From Brugia malayi (Eukaryota > Nematoda > Chromadorea > Rhabditida > Onchocercidae), in NCBI RefSeq assembly GCF_000002995.4, contig NW_025062477.1, forward strand, positions 2,126,001 through 2,190,000: DNA of 64,000 nucleotides. The letters run 5' to 3'. The translations under genes and the position numbers were made by a program. The notes below the pieces were generated by a model that ran no database searches, was not told the DNA's origin, and saw only the letters and a program-made list of their open reading frames with translations. Of the stretch, positions 1 to 12,876 are shown piece by piece. How positions within the stretch are numbered: the first letter of the stretch is position 1; the number at the start of each line of letters is the position of its first letter.

Positions 1-9
1 GAACTATAA

Positions 10-620
10 ATAATACCAACATTATTGTATTATCCGGCAAATAAATTTTACAACAAAAATTACTTGAAAAGAGTGCTGAAATTATATTCACGAAACAAAT
101 CAATGAGAAACATACATGCATCAGTATTGATATATGTCAATAAAACCGTAGGAACAAGTGACAATAGTACGACCGTATGACCTGTTCGAATTCGTAAAGA
201 ATGTCCCAATATGAAATATGTGTATGGAAAATTTTTTGATGGAAAATCAGCAAAAGCTTTCTTATTGGAAGAGTTTTATAATGAATATTTCATCAGAATA
301 GAAAAGAAGAGTGATATGTATAATTCGATCTGTTTTCGCAATCTTCAAACATAACAAGGCAATCACAAGTTTACAACCTAGGACCAGACAATCTAAATGA
401 GAAAGCTTAATCAGTAATTGCATCTAAGTCTAAAGTTCATGCAAAAATACAAGAAATTAAAAAATCTTACCGTCCTGTTACCAAAAAATTTATTCCCGAG
501 CCAAAAGCACATGAAACACCACCTGTAAGTGTAACCCAGCCTTCGTATGAACGCTGTAGTTCGGTGTCATCTTTTTCATCACTTAAAGTTGCATTCTCAG
601 TTACATTACGGAGCTTGTAG
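10..620 (+). pseudogene. Decayed coding-like sequence, family not recognised
   Basis: Two stretches read like protein but are broken. The first frame is open from 10 to a stop at 352-354 except for a TGA at 178-180; it contains a charged part (YGKFFDGKSAKAFLLEEFY). The second, in another frame, is open from 411 to a stop at 618-620 and includes KSYRPVTKKFIPEP followed by a Ser-rich tail. A GTAAGT at 525-530 could be a splice donor inside the second stretch, so a real exon there is possible. Base composition is less AT-biased than the surroundings. I do not recognise the family. A decayed gene or mobile-element fragment entering from the left edge is the likeliest reading. Confidence 0.35.
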
Positions 621-2228
621 TGATAATACTGAAAAAGACTTTTTGGAGAGAAGAAAAAACGACTTAAGAATTAACTATCAGTAAAGTAATTAATAAAGCA
701 ATGCTTAAATCTATGCTTAAAAATACTTCAATCTAGTCCATTCAATAGTTCATACCTAGTCTTTGACAAACAAACGATAACGTTTCGGTCTGCCCACTGA
801 TTCCTGACACATGTTCAAATTTCATCAATAATCCTTTAGTTCATACAGTTTGAATCATTTGTAGTGACAACATTGACATACCTCATGCGCATTTATAAAT
901 AAATTCCACGGCAGTACACTTGTAGCAGAAATAAACATGAATGCGGCGAATACCAGCACTCGATACCTATTCATTATTTGTGCGTTCCAATCATATACTG
1001 TCAACTGCTATGAATTCACCAGAAGTTCTCGAGAGTACTGAGAAAAAGCCGGAGTTCTTCGGTTCGATGTATATAAGCAAGGAGATAAACGTTATTTCCA
1101 TATACAATCCTGAAAACACTGGACTCTTGGAAATCTGAGTAACTGTCCACTTAGACAAACTTTTACGGTTTGATTAAAAATTAACAAAAAGTTGATTGGT
1201 AATCCAAAAACAAATCTGAAAGAAAAATCAAATTTGCACTTAAGAATATGCCAAATATTAGACCAAAAGTTAAAAATAAAGAGTTCAAATTTGAGTGAAG
1301 ATTATCTGAACTTGAAACAAGAAATATAAGAAGTGTTTAAATTTGTATACCAAATAATGAAAAATTTCGATCCACATATAAATATAAAAACCAAAATAGA
1401 AACCATAAATAAATTTTTAGTTACACTTTAAAACGGCAATATAGAGTAAACATCAGTTTAAGTTAGAATTAAAAATTTGAACAAGACAAAAGATTGGAAA
1501 AATGGAAAAATGTCAAAATCTGAAAAAAAGATAATGTTGATAAAATTTAATAAAATTTTTCAAATACCATTTAATCGTAACTTTCATGCTCGTTTCCTCC
1601 TGAACCACAACACATATTCCTCAACGTCTATTCTGCGTCTGACCTTTAACCTAACCACGTACTTCTCAAACAAAGAAAACTAAACAGTAAAGGAGATGCA
1701 CTTAACAGCATACTTTCATGCACAAACATTTATGAAAACTCTGATCCCACCATGAAAACACCATGAAAACAAAAATTCTCTTACCTCCCTTTTTCCTCTA
1801 TAATTCTTCTTACATATAAATAAATTTTCCTTTTTAAAAAGATAATTGAATTCACTCAATGATTATTTGCTATCATAATTCAAACATTAATGCTAAATAA
1901 ATTTGATTTATTGATTTATTTATGAATAATCTTCAATGATAATTCATTAATTTTGTTCATATCTTTATCCATATCTTCCAGTCATTTTCTATTTCCAAAT
2001 TTTGTTATATTATTTTAATCAAAATATAATACAATGATAACATGAAATTTGTCCATGTAATTATCATAAATAATTCATCCATTACTGGATTATTCCATAT
2101 ATTATTAATATAATCAGATATATAAATTAGAACTATAATATAGTATTATTAATATTACACTGATATTTCTGCACATTAGTTACAAACATCCATCAAATTA
2201 TTATTATTTGATTTGAAAAACAAAAGTT
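621..2228. other. No gene seen; mixed-composition unique sequence
   Basis: Short open frames occur at 937-1038, 941-1138 and 1477-1683, but none has a recognisable domain or splice support. From about 1800 onward the sequence becomes plain AT-rich DNA. Confidence 0.5.
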
Positions 2229-2432
2229 GACTTTGAGATGTTATTAGTTTTATTCGAGCAATTGCATCTTGATTTGTCACTTTCACAATGGGAAGAACTT
2301 AGCTTAGCTGTGCAAGCATATCAAAAATGTGTTTTGTCTGTTCTCGACTTGACTTGAGGATGGCATAAGACTTTTGAAAGGAGCATGTCAGAATTCAGGA
2401 ATCAAGCAGATGCAAGAGTTGGGGTTAAGTAG
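2229..2432 (+). pseudogene. Possible relic of a retroelement polyprotein
   Basis: One frame runs from 2229 to 2432 with a single internal TGA at 2355-2357. Its first part (LFEQLHLDLSLSQWEELSL) and the following VQAYQKCVLSVLDLT resemble the linker that precedes reverse transcriptase in Ty3/gypsy-like elements, where a 'Leu-Ser...Glu-Glu-Leu...Phe-Ser...Asp-Leu-Gly' pattern is common. No reverse transcriptase motif, terminal repeat or target duplication is visible. The assignment rests on pattern only and could be chance. Confidence 0.22.
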
Positions 2433-4052
2433 TTACCCTCCAGTGTTTACTAGAAAAACTGATATATGCTACCTTACCTGTGCATGGAAAACTTTTGAGT
2501 AAGGCAAGTTACTTTTACCCATGCTTTGTAACTCATAATACTTATACTTTTATTACTATAGTTAGAGCTAACTGATAAAAATCATCCTACATTTGAATTT
2601 CAATGCTTACACAGAATAAGTAAGAATTTATATGATTATGCAATGTCAGAACTTGCAATAAGTATAAATTGTCACGATTGGTAAACATAGTAATTTACCT
2701 TATTAGATGCCTTTTTGAAAACGAAGCTAATAGCTCATTTGTCAATCAAATAAATGCTTCTGATATGAAAATTGAAGAGTTAATTTCAGATCCATTAGAA
2801 AAAGCTAAATGTTAATTTCATAGTTGTGCAAAAATATTTTAGAGATATTCCAATTTTAATTTATGTTATCTTTCGCTTAAATATCTCAATTTAAATATGA
2901 TTATTTTGCTTAAACAATATACAAACATTATTTTAAATCATTACTTTGTCATATTTTTTTTTAAAAAAAAAGAATAAAAGAAAGAAAACAAGAAACTCTG
3001 TAGCTATTCTAAGGTTATTTTAACGTATTTTGGATAATATACTTATCATCTTTATTATCATTTCACTTTATCACAATTGTTGTTTTAATTTTTTTTTTTG
3101 ATCTGAAAATTATATTTGAAGTGAAGAATACTAGTTGAGAATTAACAATAAGTGGTTGTTTTTGTTTATTAAATTTTTACAGAGAGCATATGTTTCTGTT
3201 AAATTTCCAATTTTCATCAAAATTTAAGACTTAATTTTTTTAATTTGAAAAAAACTTTGAGCTAAAATTTAGCCATGAAATTTACAGTGAATAATAAATA
3301 AAGCCATATATTCTAAATTCTTAAACAAATTTTTATAATTTTGTTCTGAAGATGTTTCACTAATATTTTATGTTGTCTCAGTAATATTTTGCACAAAAAG
3401 TTTTACTTCTTATTTCAACATAAGGTATGTTTATTTAAGCACTGAATCATGTATTTTATAATAAAATTGTAACTTATTTGAAATTTTATCACTTCAGTGA
3501 TTTTGAAAACATTGTGATAAAAATTAAAGAATTATTGTTATTTTTAGATGCTTTTTAAAATTTATCTAATTGTATCAAAAATTTTTAAAATTTATCTAAT
3601 TGTATCAAAAAAAATATTGGAGAAAAAGTATCAAAAATTTTTAAACTTTGAAAATTAATAATTTGGAGAAAATTTTTTAATAAAATAATTAATCATTTTC
3701 TCTAAATTAAAATCATTTTTTTTTTTTTTTTTTTTTTACGATGCAATCAACAAATTAATTACGAAAATATTTTCTTCTTTTAAAAAAAAGAAATTTTCTG
3801 ATGATAAAAACAAGTAATGTTAGAAAATAAAATTATTAAAGTATTCATATAATATTTAAAACTTTAATTTTTTTTTATACTTCAAAAATTTTCAATAATA
3901 GCATCATTGAATTTGGAATTTTTTTTGGAGATTTGATGGTTTTTTTTTTTTTTTATTTTAAAGAATTAAAAATTTTAAATTTATATTTATTCCATTAAAT
4001 ATTAAATGAATATATAAGAAATTAAATGTAAGAATAGTTGAAAGAGGAAGGG
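2433..4052. other. AT-rich spacer, no gene seen
   Basis: Dominated by poly-A and poly-T runs. A short direct repeat (ATTTATCTAATTGTATCAAA, twice) lies near 3556-3610. Nothing else stands out. Confidence 0.6.
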
Positions 4053-4189
4053 ATGAACTTTTCAGAAAGGTTTTCGTTCAATTCTGATGGTGCAATCAGT
4101 AGTAGTAATATGATGCATTTAGCCGGAGAATATTATTTGCCTGCCGAGTAGTTCTCAACCTGTTACGTAAGCACCTGATTGGGTCAACC
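4053..4189 (+). other. Candidate 5' exon of the bZIP gene (coding or leader)
   Basis: This is an island of higher GC in AT-rich DNA, ending at a good splice donor (GTAAGC at 4190). From the ATG at 4053 there is a 32-codon frame with a serine-rich peptide (MNFSERFSFNSDGAISSS...) that stops at 4149-4151, before the donor. A second frame stays open up to the donor and would join in phase 0 to the next candidate exon, but it has no ATG. The segment may therefore be an untranslated leader with a small upstream frame, or a coding exon in the second frame. Transcript data would be needed to tell. Confidence 0.3.
4163..4170. promoter_or_regulatory. TTACGTAA, PAR/NFIL3/CES-2-type bZIP site
   Basis: This 8-bp perfect palindrome is the core of the binding site known for PAR, NFIL3 and CES-2 bZIP factors. 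It lies about 2.2 kb before the exon that encodes just such a DNA-binding domain, so autoregulation is possible. In DNA this AT-rich a few chance matches per 64 kb are expected. Confidence 0.3.
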
Positions 4190-5082
4190 GTAAGCTTTTT
4201 TCTTTTTTTTTTTTGATGACACGGAAAGGTCGGTATCGTTCATATCTTTGTTCTTTTTCTTTTTGCAATCATTTTTTTTTTTTTTCATGTTCAGTTAATT
4301 CAATTCAAATGATGAATTAGTTTTTCTACTTTCTAAGCAATTATTTGAATAATCGATTTTTTTTTTTTTTTAAATTTTTCAATTTAATTTTTTATCTTTT
4401 TAATTATGAATAATTATATTTTTATATTCGATTTTTTTTTTTCAAATTCTATTGGAATTTTTTATTCAAATTAATTTATTGAGTTTCTTTTTCTTTTTTC
4501 GAAAACTTATGAGCGATTTAAAAGAAAAAAAAAAAAAAGCTTTTTGCACAATTGAAATGAATTTTTTATCAGAATTTCTAATTGAAATTTCAACTGTATG
4601 ATGAATAAAAATAATGTATTAAATAGAAATTACAAAATTTTTAAAATTATTATTGAAATTTTATTTCTATCGAAATTTTTTTGTCGTTAAAAAATTCCTA
4701 TGTCTTACCGTACTGCTACAGTTTCTGAAATATGTAAAACAATCAAACTTTTAAATTAATCAATTTTCGATCTCTCAATTTCTCAATTAAATCGATTAAA
4801 TCATTAGCTAAAAAATTGAACAATAAGTTGTCATTGGTTTTTTTTTTTTTTGTTGTTTAATTTTTTTATTTTCCCTTTTTTCTTAATCTTAACTGTGTGC
4901 TAACTATTATTTTTTTTTTTTCTACATTTTGAAGTTCAATTTTTGATTATTCCTTTTTTTTTTTCGCTGGAAATATTGAAAAGCATTCAATAAACAAATA
5001 TTTGATTTTTTTTTTTTTTTCATTTGTTGACAATTTATTTCGAATATTTTTTTCAGATAATTTTTTATTTCAATTGCAGAAG

Positions 5083-6606
5083 ATGCAACTTTGCAGTAGT
5101 GTACTGATGAATTCATCAAGAGATTTGCATCCATCTTGCAATGTTTCTAATTTCAGGCAACAAAAATATTTGTTCTTAAATTTTTCGATTTAATTTTCCA
5201 AGTTAAAGCAAAAAAAAAAAAACTAATTTTTGTTAAAGAAAAATATGAGCAAACATATAAATATTTGCATTGTTTGAAAAAAGAGGAAAGACTAAATTTG
5301 AAAAGATGAAAAAATTTTGTTTTGCAAAAGTTTTGAATTTTAATGTTAATATCATCTCTCATTAAATTTCTTTTTTGAATTCATTAATAGTTTAACTTAT
5401 AGAAATATTTCAAAAAGTGAATAGAAATGAAATTGAGAAAACTCCTTTTTTTTTTTTTTTTTAAATATTAATGCTCTATAATTCTAATTATAAAGTTGGA
5501 TCAGTTTCATCCATAATAATTCATTTCAGTAATGAAACAATCAATAATAATAAAGACGAAAAAGAAAAAATTAAAAAAATCGATTTTATAGCAGTAAGTT
5601 ATAAATTCTAGTTGTAAATATTCAAAAAATAAAAATTAACGAAGTTAAAGTTATATGTATAATTTCAAACAAACTCAACAAAATTGATAGTAAACAACTA
5701 AACAACTGATAGAATATTTGATTCTAAACAAATCTCAACAAAATAACAGTCGAAAATTGATCTAATTGAAACTGCAAACAAATATTTAAATTGATAGTAA
5801 ACAATTGCATAGCTTTCTTAACTTTAATTTTTTCCAATTTAAAATTTTCAAGCACTGAATGCATTAAAAATCATCTCTAATCACATTAGATTAGCTGAAT
5901 AATTTCTCATTTTTTAGCTTCAAAAATTTACTGTTATCTTGAAATTAAATATAAAAACTAACCACTGGGTTCTATTTTTAGATTTGTTATGTAATACTAA
6001 AAAAATTAGAATTAAAATAATTGAAGTAATCATTCTTTTAAACTTTGTGTATTTCTAGTATCAAAAAAAATATTGAGTTATTTGTGAAAAAAAAAATATG
6101 ATATTTAATAGAATTTAGAGTTCAATTGACACACAATTTGAAAATATTAAGTAACAATTTGAAAAGATTCATAATTGTTAATTTTATCCAAAATGTTAAA
6201 TAATTTTTAATTACTGCTCTCAATTAGCTTACAAATATTAAAAATTATTTGAGTAAATCAAATAAATTAAACTTATATTTGATAATTTTTCATACATTTG
6301 AATAAATTTATAATTATAAATTCTAAAATGCATCAAATATTTTAATTTAACTTAACACTTTATTATTTATTACAGTTTGAAGAGAAAGAATTACGACGAA
6401 TTCGCAACAATGATGCTGCTCGACGATCACGTGAAGCACGTCGTGCTAAAGAAGCAAAAAATCGTTTACGTATGATTACACTTGAGCAAGAGAATGGTGC
6501 ATTACGAACACAAATTGATTTATTGAAAAAAGAATTGGAACACATACATCTCGTAATTTTGGCAGTGAATGTTACGTGGAAGACATTATTACAAAATCAA
6601 TTTTAG
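5083..6606 (+). CDS. bZIP transcription factor, PAR/NFIL3/CES-2-like (5' end uncertain)
   Basis: The certain part is the last exon, 6376-6606, which follows TTACAG and ends in TAG. It encodes 76 residues opening FEEKELRRIRNNDAARRSR. The basic region shows the bZIP pattern Asn-x7-Arg (exon residues N11 and R19) with the NNDAARRSREARR form typical of PAR/CES-2 proteins. The zipper has Leu 36, 43, 50 and Ile 57 at heptad spacing. It is a nuclear, dimeric, sequence-specific DNA-binding protein by family. A compatible phase-0 exon lies at 5080-5142 (acceptor TTGCAG, donor GTTTCT) with an ATG at 5083 just after the acceptor, giving a 96-aa protein if it is the first exon. More 5' exons may exist, since relatives are usually longer. 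The targets are unknown. Confidence 0.7.
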
Positions 6607-7778
6607 AAAAAAAGAATTTCAATTATTCATTTTTTTTTTTTTTTTCGTCATAATTTAGAACAAAAAAAAAAAAAAAAAGTTTTGTTAGCAACGTTTAAAT
6701 TTGCCTATAAATATTTGAAATTAAAATATTAAATGAATCAGTAGAAGAGCAATGTATAATGCAATAAGTTGGATGAGTTAATCTTAATTTTGATGGGTCA
6801 AAGTTCACGCATGTCGAGCATAACAAAAAAATGCTATCTTAACAGTAAAAGTGAAGTGAAATTTATTGATTGTATATTTTCATAATCTTGCATAACTTTA
6901 AAAAAACTTTTTTTTTTTTTTTCATATTCTCAGTTATATAAAATTGTATGATTAATTTACTGTTGTTAAATTATCAAAATACGAATATAAAAATGTGAAA
7001 TGTAATTTTAACTTTAATTCTGCTTAATTTAAATAATTTATTTGTGAAATTGTAAGACACAGCAACTGCAATCAAAGCAAGAAACATTTTTTGTTTTTCT
7101 TAAGATTTTTGCAAAATTTTATTTGTTAAATGCAATATAAATTATTTTTAATTATGCTTAATACATTCAAAGCGGTGTAATTAGTTCGAAATGTTTTCAA
7201 AAAAAAAAAAAATAAATTAAAAATTTTTGAAATTATTTTTTTTACATTTTTTCATTCACTATGATACTTAAAATTAGTTCTATTTATTCTTTACCTAAAG
7301 ATTCGAAAAGAAAGTTTGGTTGTTTTTGTCGGAAAAAAAGTGGTTTTATTTCAATCTGAAATTGTTACTATAGAGAAAAAAATTTTTAATGCATTTTTAA
7401 TTAAAATATATTTCATTTCATATTTTGAAAAATCTGTTAATTTTATATGTGAGATTAATTATATTTTGTTGAATATAATTTAGGTATAATTTTTTAATTA
7501 TACAAAAAAATAAATAATTCATAAAGTTTTTTTTTTAAAAAGAATTCATTGAAAATTTTAAATATATATATGACAATTTGGGAATTTAGTATTTGATAAT
7601 TTGATTAGATTAGAATTAACTTTACTACTAGTAAACCAATGCTAATAAAGTAATAGTACCATTGCATCGGTCATCGAATGTCATCGTATTTTATCAGCGG
7701 TCATTGTTGCACAATGTCACACCAATTGTAAATTCACATACATATATACAACACACACATACATACATACACATACAA

Positions 7779-7811
<33 letters not shown>

Positions 7812-10800
7812 TACACAGACCATACAGACATATTTTATTTTTCGGAAGATGCAGGTAGTTTGAAAGGTGTTGCATAATTTATCTTTATGGATTGACGCAA
7901 TAAAAAAAGAAAATAAAACGAATCGATCAAAAAAAAAATTCGTATTAAAGAATAAATTATTTGGTAGAAAATAAAGTAAAGTAAATATTAATTTAATTTC
8001 CAATTATATTTTCAATCAATAATTCATTCTTTATATTCGGAGAAAGTTTGTTTTTTGTTTTTTTTTGGTTTAAAGAGATGAAAAACTGGATGAAATATGA
8101 CGAAAATATTTGAAATGTATGAAATATAACAAATATAATTTACTTAAAAAAAGAAAAAAAAAATTAAATCTAAGCAAATTCAGACAAAAATTAGATCCTA
8201 AATTTATCCAATTTATTTAAGATTTATAATATTATTGATAAATTTATAGTTATTATCATATAAATATTGAACAGTAAATTATAGTTTATTCAATATCTAT
8301 CATATCTATGAGATTTATTATTATTATTAATTATTGTCATTATTATTACTATTATTATCAATATTATTATTATTATTATTATTGTTATTAATACTACTAC
8401 TACTACTACTGCTAGTATTTTGAACTATTATTATTGTGTTGTAATATTTTAAATTATTATCAAAATGTCTTAATTATCACTTCAAATCTTGTTCTTGAAA
8501 ATATTTTAAATTCGAAAAATTATACATTTACAAAATGGATATTCTTGTCATTCTAGCGATAATTATCTTTAAATAGCTGTATAAAGAATGAAAAAAGATT
8601 TAAATGATTAAATTAATTATTTAATTTCAAAAGATTATTTGCAATAAAAAGTTTGTCTATCAACAATATTACTATTCTTCCTGGCAATTATTTGTTCATT
8701 TATTCTTAAAATTTATAAGTAATTCATTAACTTTCTTTACAAATATTCATTTGTGCTTTTTTTTTTTTTTTTTTAGTGACTAATTTGACAATTTTTAATT
8801 TTTTTTTCTATTTCAATCTATTTATCAAGCAATTCCTTATGAAATATTGGAAATTTTCCTTTGCAGTAATTTAATTTATAACTCAAATTAGCTCAAATTT
8901 TAAAATATATAAATTTATAACTCAAATTTTAAAATATTATTTACTGTTCGCTTTACTGAAACTGTCATTTTTGCCTATTTATTATCTTTACAACTTTAAA
9001 TACATAATTAAAATTACCAAATTAATTGATTGATTCAATGAATGATTTATTAAAGATCAAAAATCTGATAATTAATTAATATTTCATTTGTTCTCGTTCC
9101 AATAATTACATTACAAATTCATTGTAATCATAAAATTGTAAACACTAAATCGTTAAATTATTAGCAAATCAAGTTGCAATCATTTAACATTGAATTTTAA
9201 TTTTTTTTTTTTTTCTATAATATTTTTACATTTTTTATATATAATTAATCAATTAATAAAATATTGAAAAAGATTTTTTCTTTTCAAACAAATTATTCAT
9301 AGAATATTAAAGAAAGAAAAAGAAAAAAAAAAAAAAAAACAATGATTTTTTGTACATACATACATTTCAAAAATTTCATCGTTTCATTTTTGATACTAAA
9401 ATTTTAGTTTTACTTTTTTTTGTTCTACAATGGTAAAAATAAATTTATGAAATGTTTAAGAAATTTGAAACTTTTTTTTTTTGTTAAAATAATGATTTTA
9501 GCATAAAAAACAAGTGAAGCAATTTGAATATTTTGACAGAAAAATTAAAATTTAGGAAAATTATAAGATGAAAAAGAATTTTGCAAATAACTTAACTGTA
9601 AATTGCATTTTTTTTTTTTAAAAAAAAAAAGAGAAAGAAAATATGGAAATTGATAAATAGATGATTGTTACAAATTTAAAAACTTAAAAAAAAAAAAGAA
9701 GGAAAAGTTACAAAGTGTAAAGCATAAGCTTTTAAGTAGAAAAAATTTAAATGACATTGAAACTTTTATCGAATGAATTTTTCAACTTCTTTGTCTCTCC
9801 TTTGTAAATATTCTCATTCGATTTCTTTCCATCTTCCTTTTTAACTTCTTTAATTTTTACTTTAATTTTTTTTTTACTTTAATTTTTACTTCAATCATTT
9901 AATTATTCGTTCACTCATTTTCCCAATTTTTTTTTTATTTCAAAATTATTAAAAAATTTCATTTAAATATAAATGAAATGAATAATTTATATCAATTAGT
10001 AAATTTGTCATAAACTTCAACAAAAACAATTGATAAAATTTATAGGAGCAACAATTGATAATGCTATCGTAAATAAAATTTTTCATAAACACACAACAAC
10101 AACAAAAGAAAACAAATTGAATGAAGTATTTCTACAAAAAAAATGATATATATATATTTTATGTTTATATGTAAACAAATATAATTCTTTAGCAAATCGT
10201 TTTTTTTTTTTAAGTTATAAAAAAATGAAAATTTAAGTTATAAAAATAAAGGAAAAAATAAAACTAAAAAAGAAAAAAAAAAACGAAAAAACAAAAACAA
10301 ATGATCAACATTGTAAATAAAATTAATATTAATAAAAATTATACAAAGTTGTAAGATTGTCATTTTGTTTTTCTGTTTATTTATTTATTTATTTATTTTT
10401 GTTCTTTTGTTTTTTAATGAATAAAATGGATGATAACGATAAAATGATAAGATGGATGCTATGCCACAAATTGCATCCTTCTAATTTATATTTTATTCGA
10501 ATGTTTCATTTACTTTATGAATTTTGACTAGTTTAATTTCTTCAAAGCAAAATGACTAAAATAAAATTTGAACTATTATTTTTGCTTAAATTTACAAATC
10601 TTTATATGAAAAAAATTTTTGGAAATATTCACTTCCATGTGCGCTCATATTTACAAATTTTAACTTATTTAATAAGACTAACTTAAACTTATTTAATTTT
10701 ATATTTTCAAATGTTATCTTTAAAATTAATCAATCAAAAAATCAAACAAAGAAAAAAAAAGAAAGAAAAATAATTCTTTTTAATAGGCTACTAATATCAT

Positions 10801-11479
10801 CAATTAATAATTTTATTATTTATCAATAAACAAAAAAAATTTTAACTAATACATATTTTTTTTTTTTTAATTTGAATAAATAAGAAATGCCATTTCTATA
10901 TTATATTGAATTTATGGTTTTTTTTTCCTCTAAATGATTATTTATTAATTAATCCAAATCTCTTTCATATTTCAAAACTTTGTTTTTTTAATTTTTTTTT
11001 TTTTTTTTTTTACAGATACTTTTTTTTAGTTGCTTTAAAATAGCACTTAATAATTAGAAAAATTTACTAATCAATTTCAAATTAAATTGTACTTCAATTA
11101 AACGAATTAATATTGTAACAAAACAATTTTTCTTTTTTTTTTTATTCGAATTTTTTTTTTTTTTTATAAAAATTATGGTTATTTTGAACTTTTTTCTTTC
11201 CTTTGAAAAAAAAAAAAATTTCATTTTTAATTATTTCAGCATTCGATATGAAAATTATTATCAATTTTTTTTTTTTTCAACTGAAATTTAACTTTATAAG
11301 TAATGATGCAATTTATAAAATAAAAAACTTCAATGACCATAAATGAAATTTAGTTGATCTCATAGAAAAAAAAAAAAACAAATCATTACCTTTTGTTAAT
11401 TATTGGTTAGTTAATTATCAAAATTGATTAATTGTAGCAAAATTAAATCTTCCTTAGCTTATTATTATTATTATTATTA

Positions 11480-11516
<37 letters not shown>

Positions 11517-12593
11517 TATTATTATTATTGTTATTATTATCATTGTTATTATTCTATTATTAATTACATTCTTTTATTATTCTTTTTGAAGAATGGAAGA
11601 GCTTGAGCTTAATCGTTTTTCTAAAATTTGAGAATAATAAAAATAATTTTTTAAAAAGTTTTATTTCAAAATTTCCAATTATTATTAATTACCTAAGGAA
11701 TGGTTTTATTATTAAGATTAAAAAAGTAAAATGTTAGTTGATGATGTGATTAAAGTATATAATTTTAATTATTCTCAAAACTTTAATCATTTACGTTTAC
11801 TTTTACGTTTACGTTTACTTCCGTTTACTGCTTATGCATTTTGTATTAATTATTTTATTTTAGCAGTATCTCCCAGAATATTTGATAAATTCTGCTAATA
11901 ATATTAAAATATAATTTCAAAAAGAAAATAGATAGCAATTGAAAATATAATTTCTATAATTTTAAAAAGCATAATTTAAATAGCATAATAATTTTAAATA
12001 GCAATTCAAAATTTATTTTCAAAAAAAAGTGCTCTTAATTGATAAAAATGATAACAGATTAAAACATTTCAAATAAATATCAGTTTGTTTTCATCACTAA
12101 TCATTTGAAATAATTCAAATTCATAAATTATTTATTTTATATTTTTTCACATTGTTAATTATTATTGAATAAATTAAAGCATCATAAGAAATCTAAGTTA
12201 ATAACATTGAATGTTGAATAAAACATAAATAAAACAATGAACAAACAATATTATTTTAATTTAAATACTATTTAAATTAAAATAGCAGATGTGAAACATT
12301 TAAATGTCAATCATAAATTCAACATTTTATTTGGCAACTTTTAACAATTTTAATAGTAATCACTCATCTTTTGAATTTTTATTTCTCTTTTGCAATTTAA
12401 ATTTTTGCTAATTTTTTTAAAATTTGATTTGAAAATTAAATTTCTTTATGAGCAATATTGCATTAAAATTTTAAACAGTTTTAGCATTCAAATGATCAAT
12501 TTTGAATGAAAAATTCAATGAAATAATCAAATTTTCTGTTAATTAAAATAAGAATTTTTCATTGTTTTCAATTTTATATATTATCAATTGCAG
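6607..12593. other. Long AT-rich spacer, no gene seen
   Basis: The 3' untranslated region of the bZIP gene must lie at the start of this stretch. The rest is AT-rich sequence with many homopolymer runs, a CATA/CA microsatellite (about 7738-7815), ATT/ACT repeats near 8310-8410 and an ATT array near 11460-11560. No exon-like island was found. Confidence 0.55.
7738..7815. repeat. CATA/CA microsatellite
   Basis: Alternating ACATAC and CACACA units. They produce long but meaningless open frames on both strands. Confidence 0.85.
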
Positions 12594-12876
12594 TTAATAT
12601 GGAACTTAATCATATCAGTTGTGTTAAATATGGAACTTAATCATATCAGTTGTGTTAAATATGGAACTTAATCATATCAGTTGTGTTAAATATGGAACTT
12701 AATCATATCAGTTGTGTTAAATATGGAACTTAATCATATCAGTTGTGTTAAATATGGAACTTAATCATATCAGTTGTGTTAAATATGGAACTTAATCATA
12801 TCAGTTGTGTTAAATATGGAACTTAATCATATCAGTTGTGTTAAATATGGAACTTAATCATATCAGTTGTGTTAAA
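12594..12876. repeat. Minisatellite, 31-bp unit, nine copies
   Basis: The 31-bp unit contains GGAACTTAATCATATCAGTT and is repeated nine times almost without change. It sits in a gene-free stretch. Such uniformity implies recent expansion. Confidence 0.95.

Noticed and set aside
937..1038. Small frame with a signal-peptide-like start (MNAANTSTRYLFIICAF)
   Set aside because: Only 33 codons, overlapped by another open frame, no downstream exon found and no conserved motif.
7662..8003. Frames over the CATA/CA microsatellite
   Set aside because: They translate to His-Thr-Tyr or Cys-Val-Tyr runs from a simple repeat. No splice or domain support.
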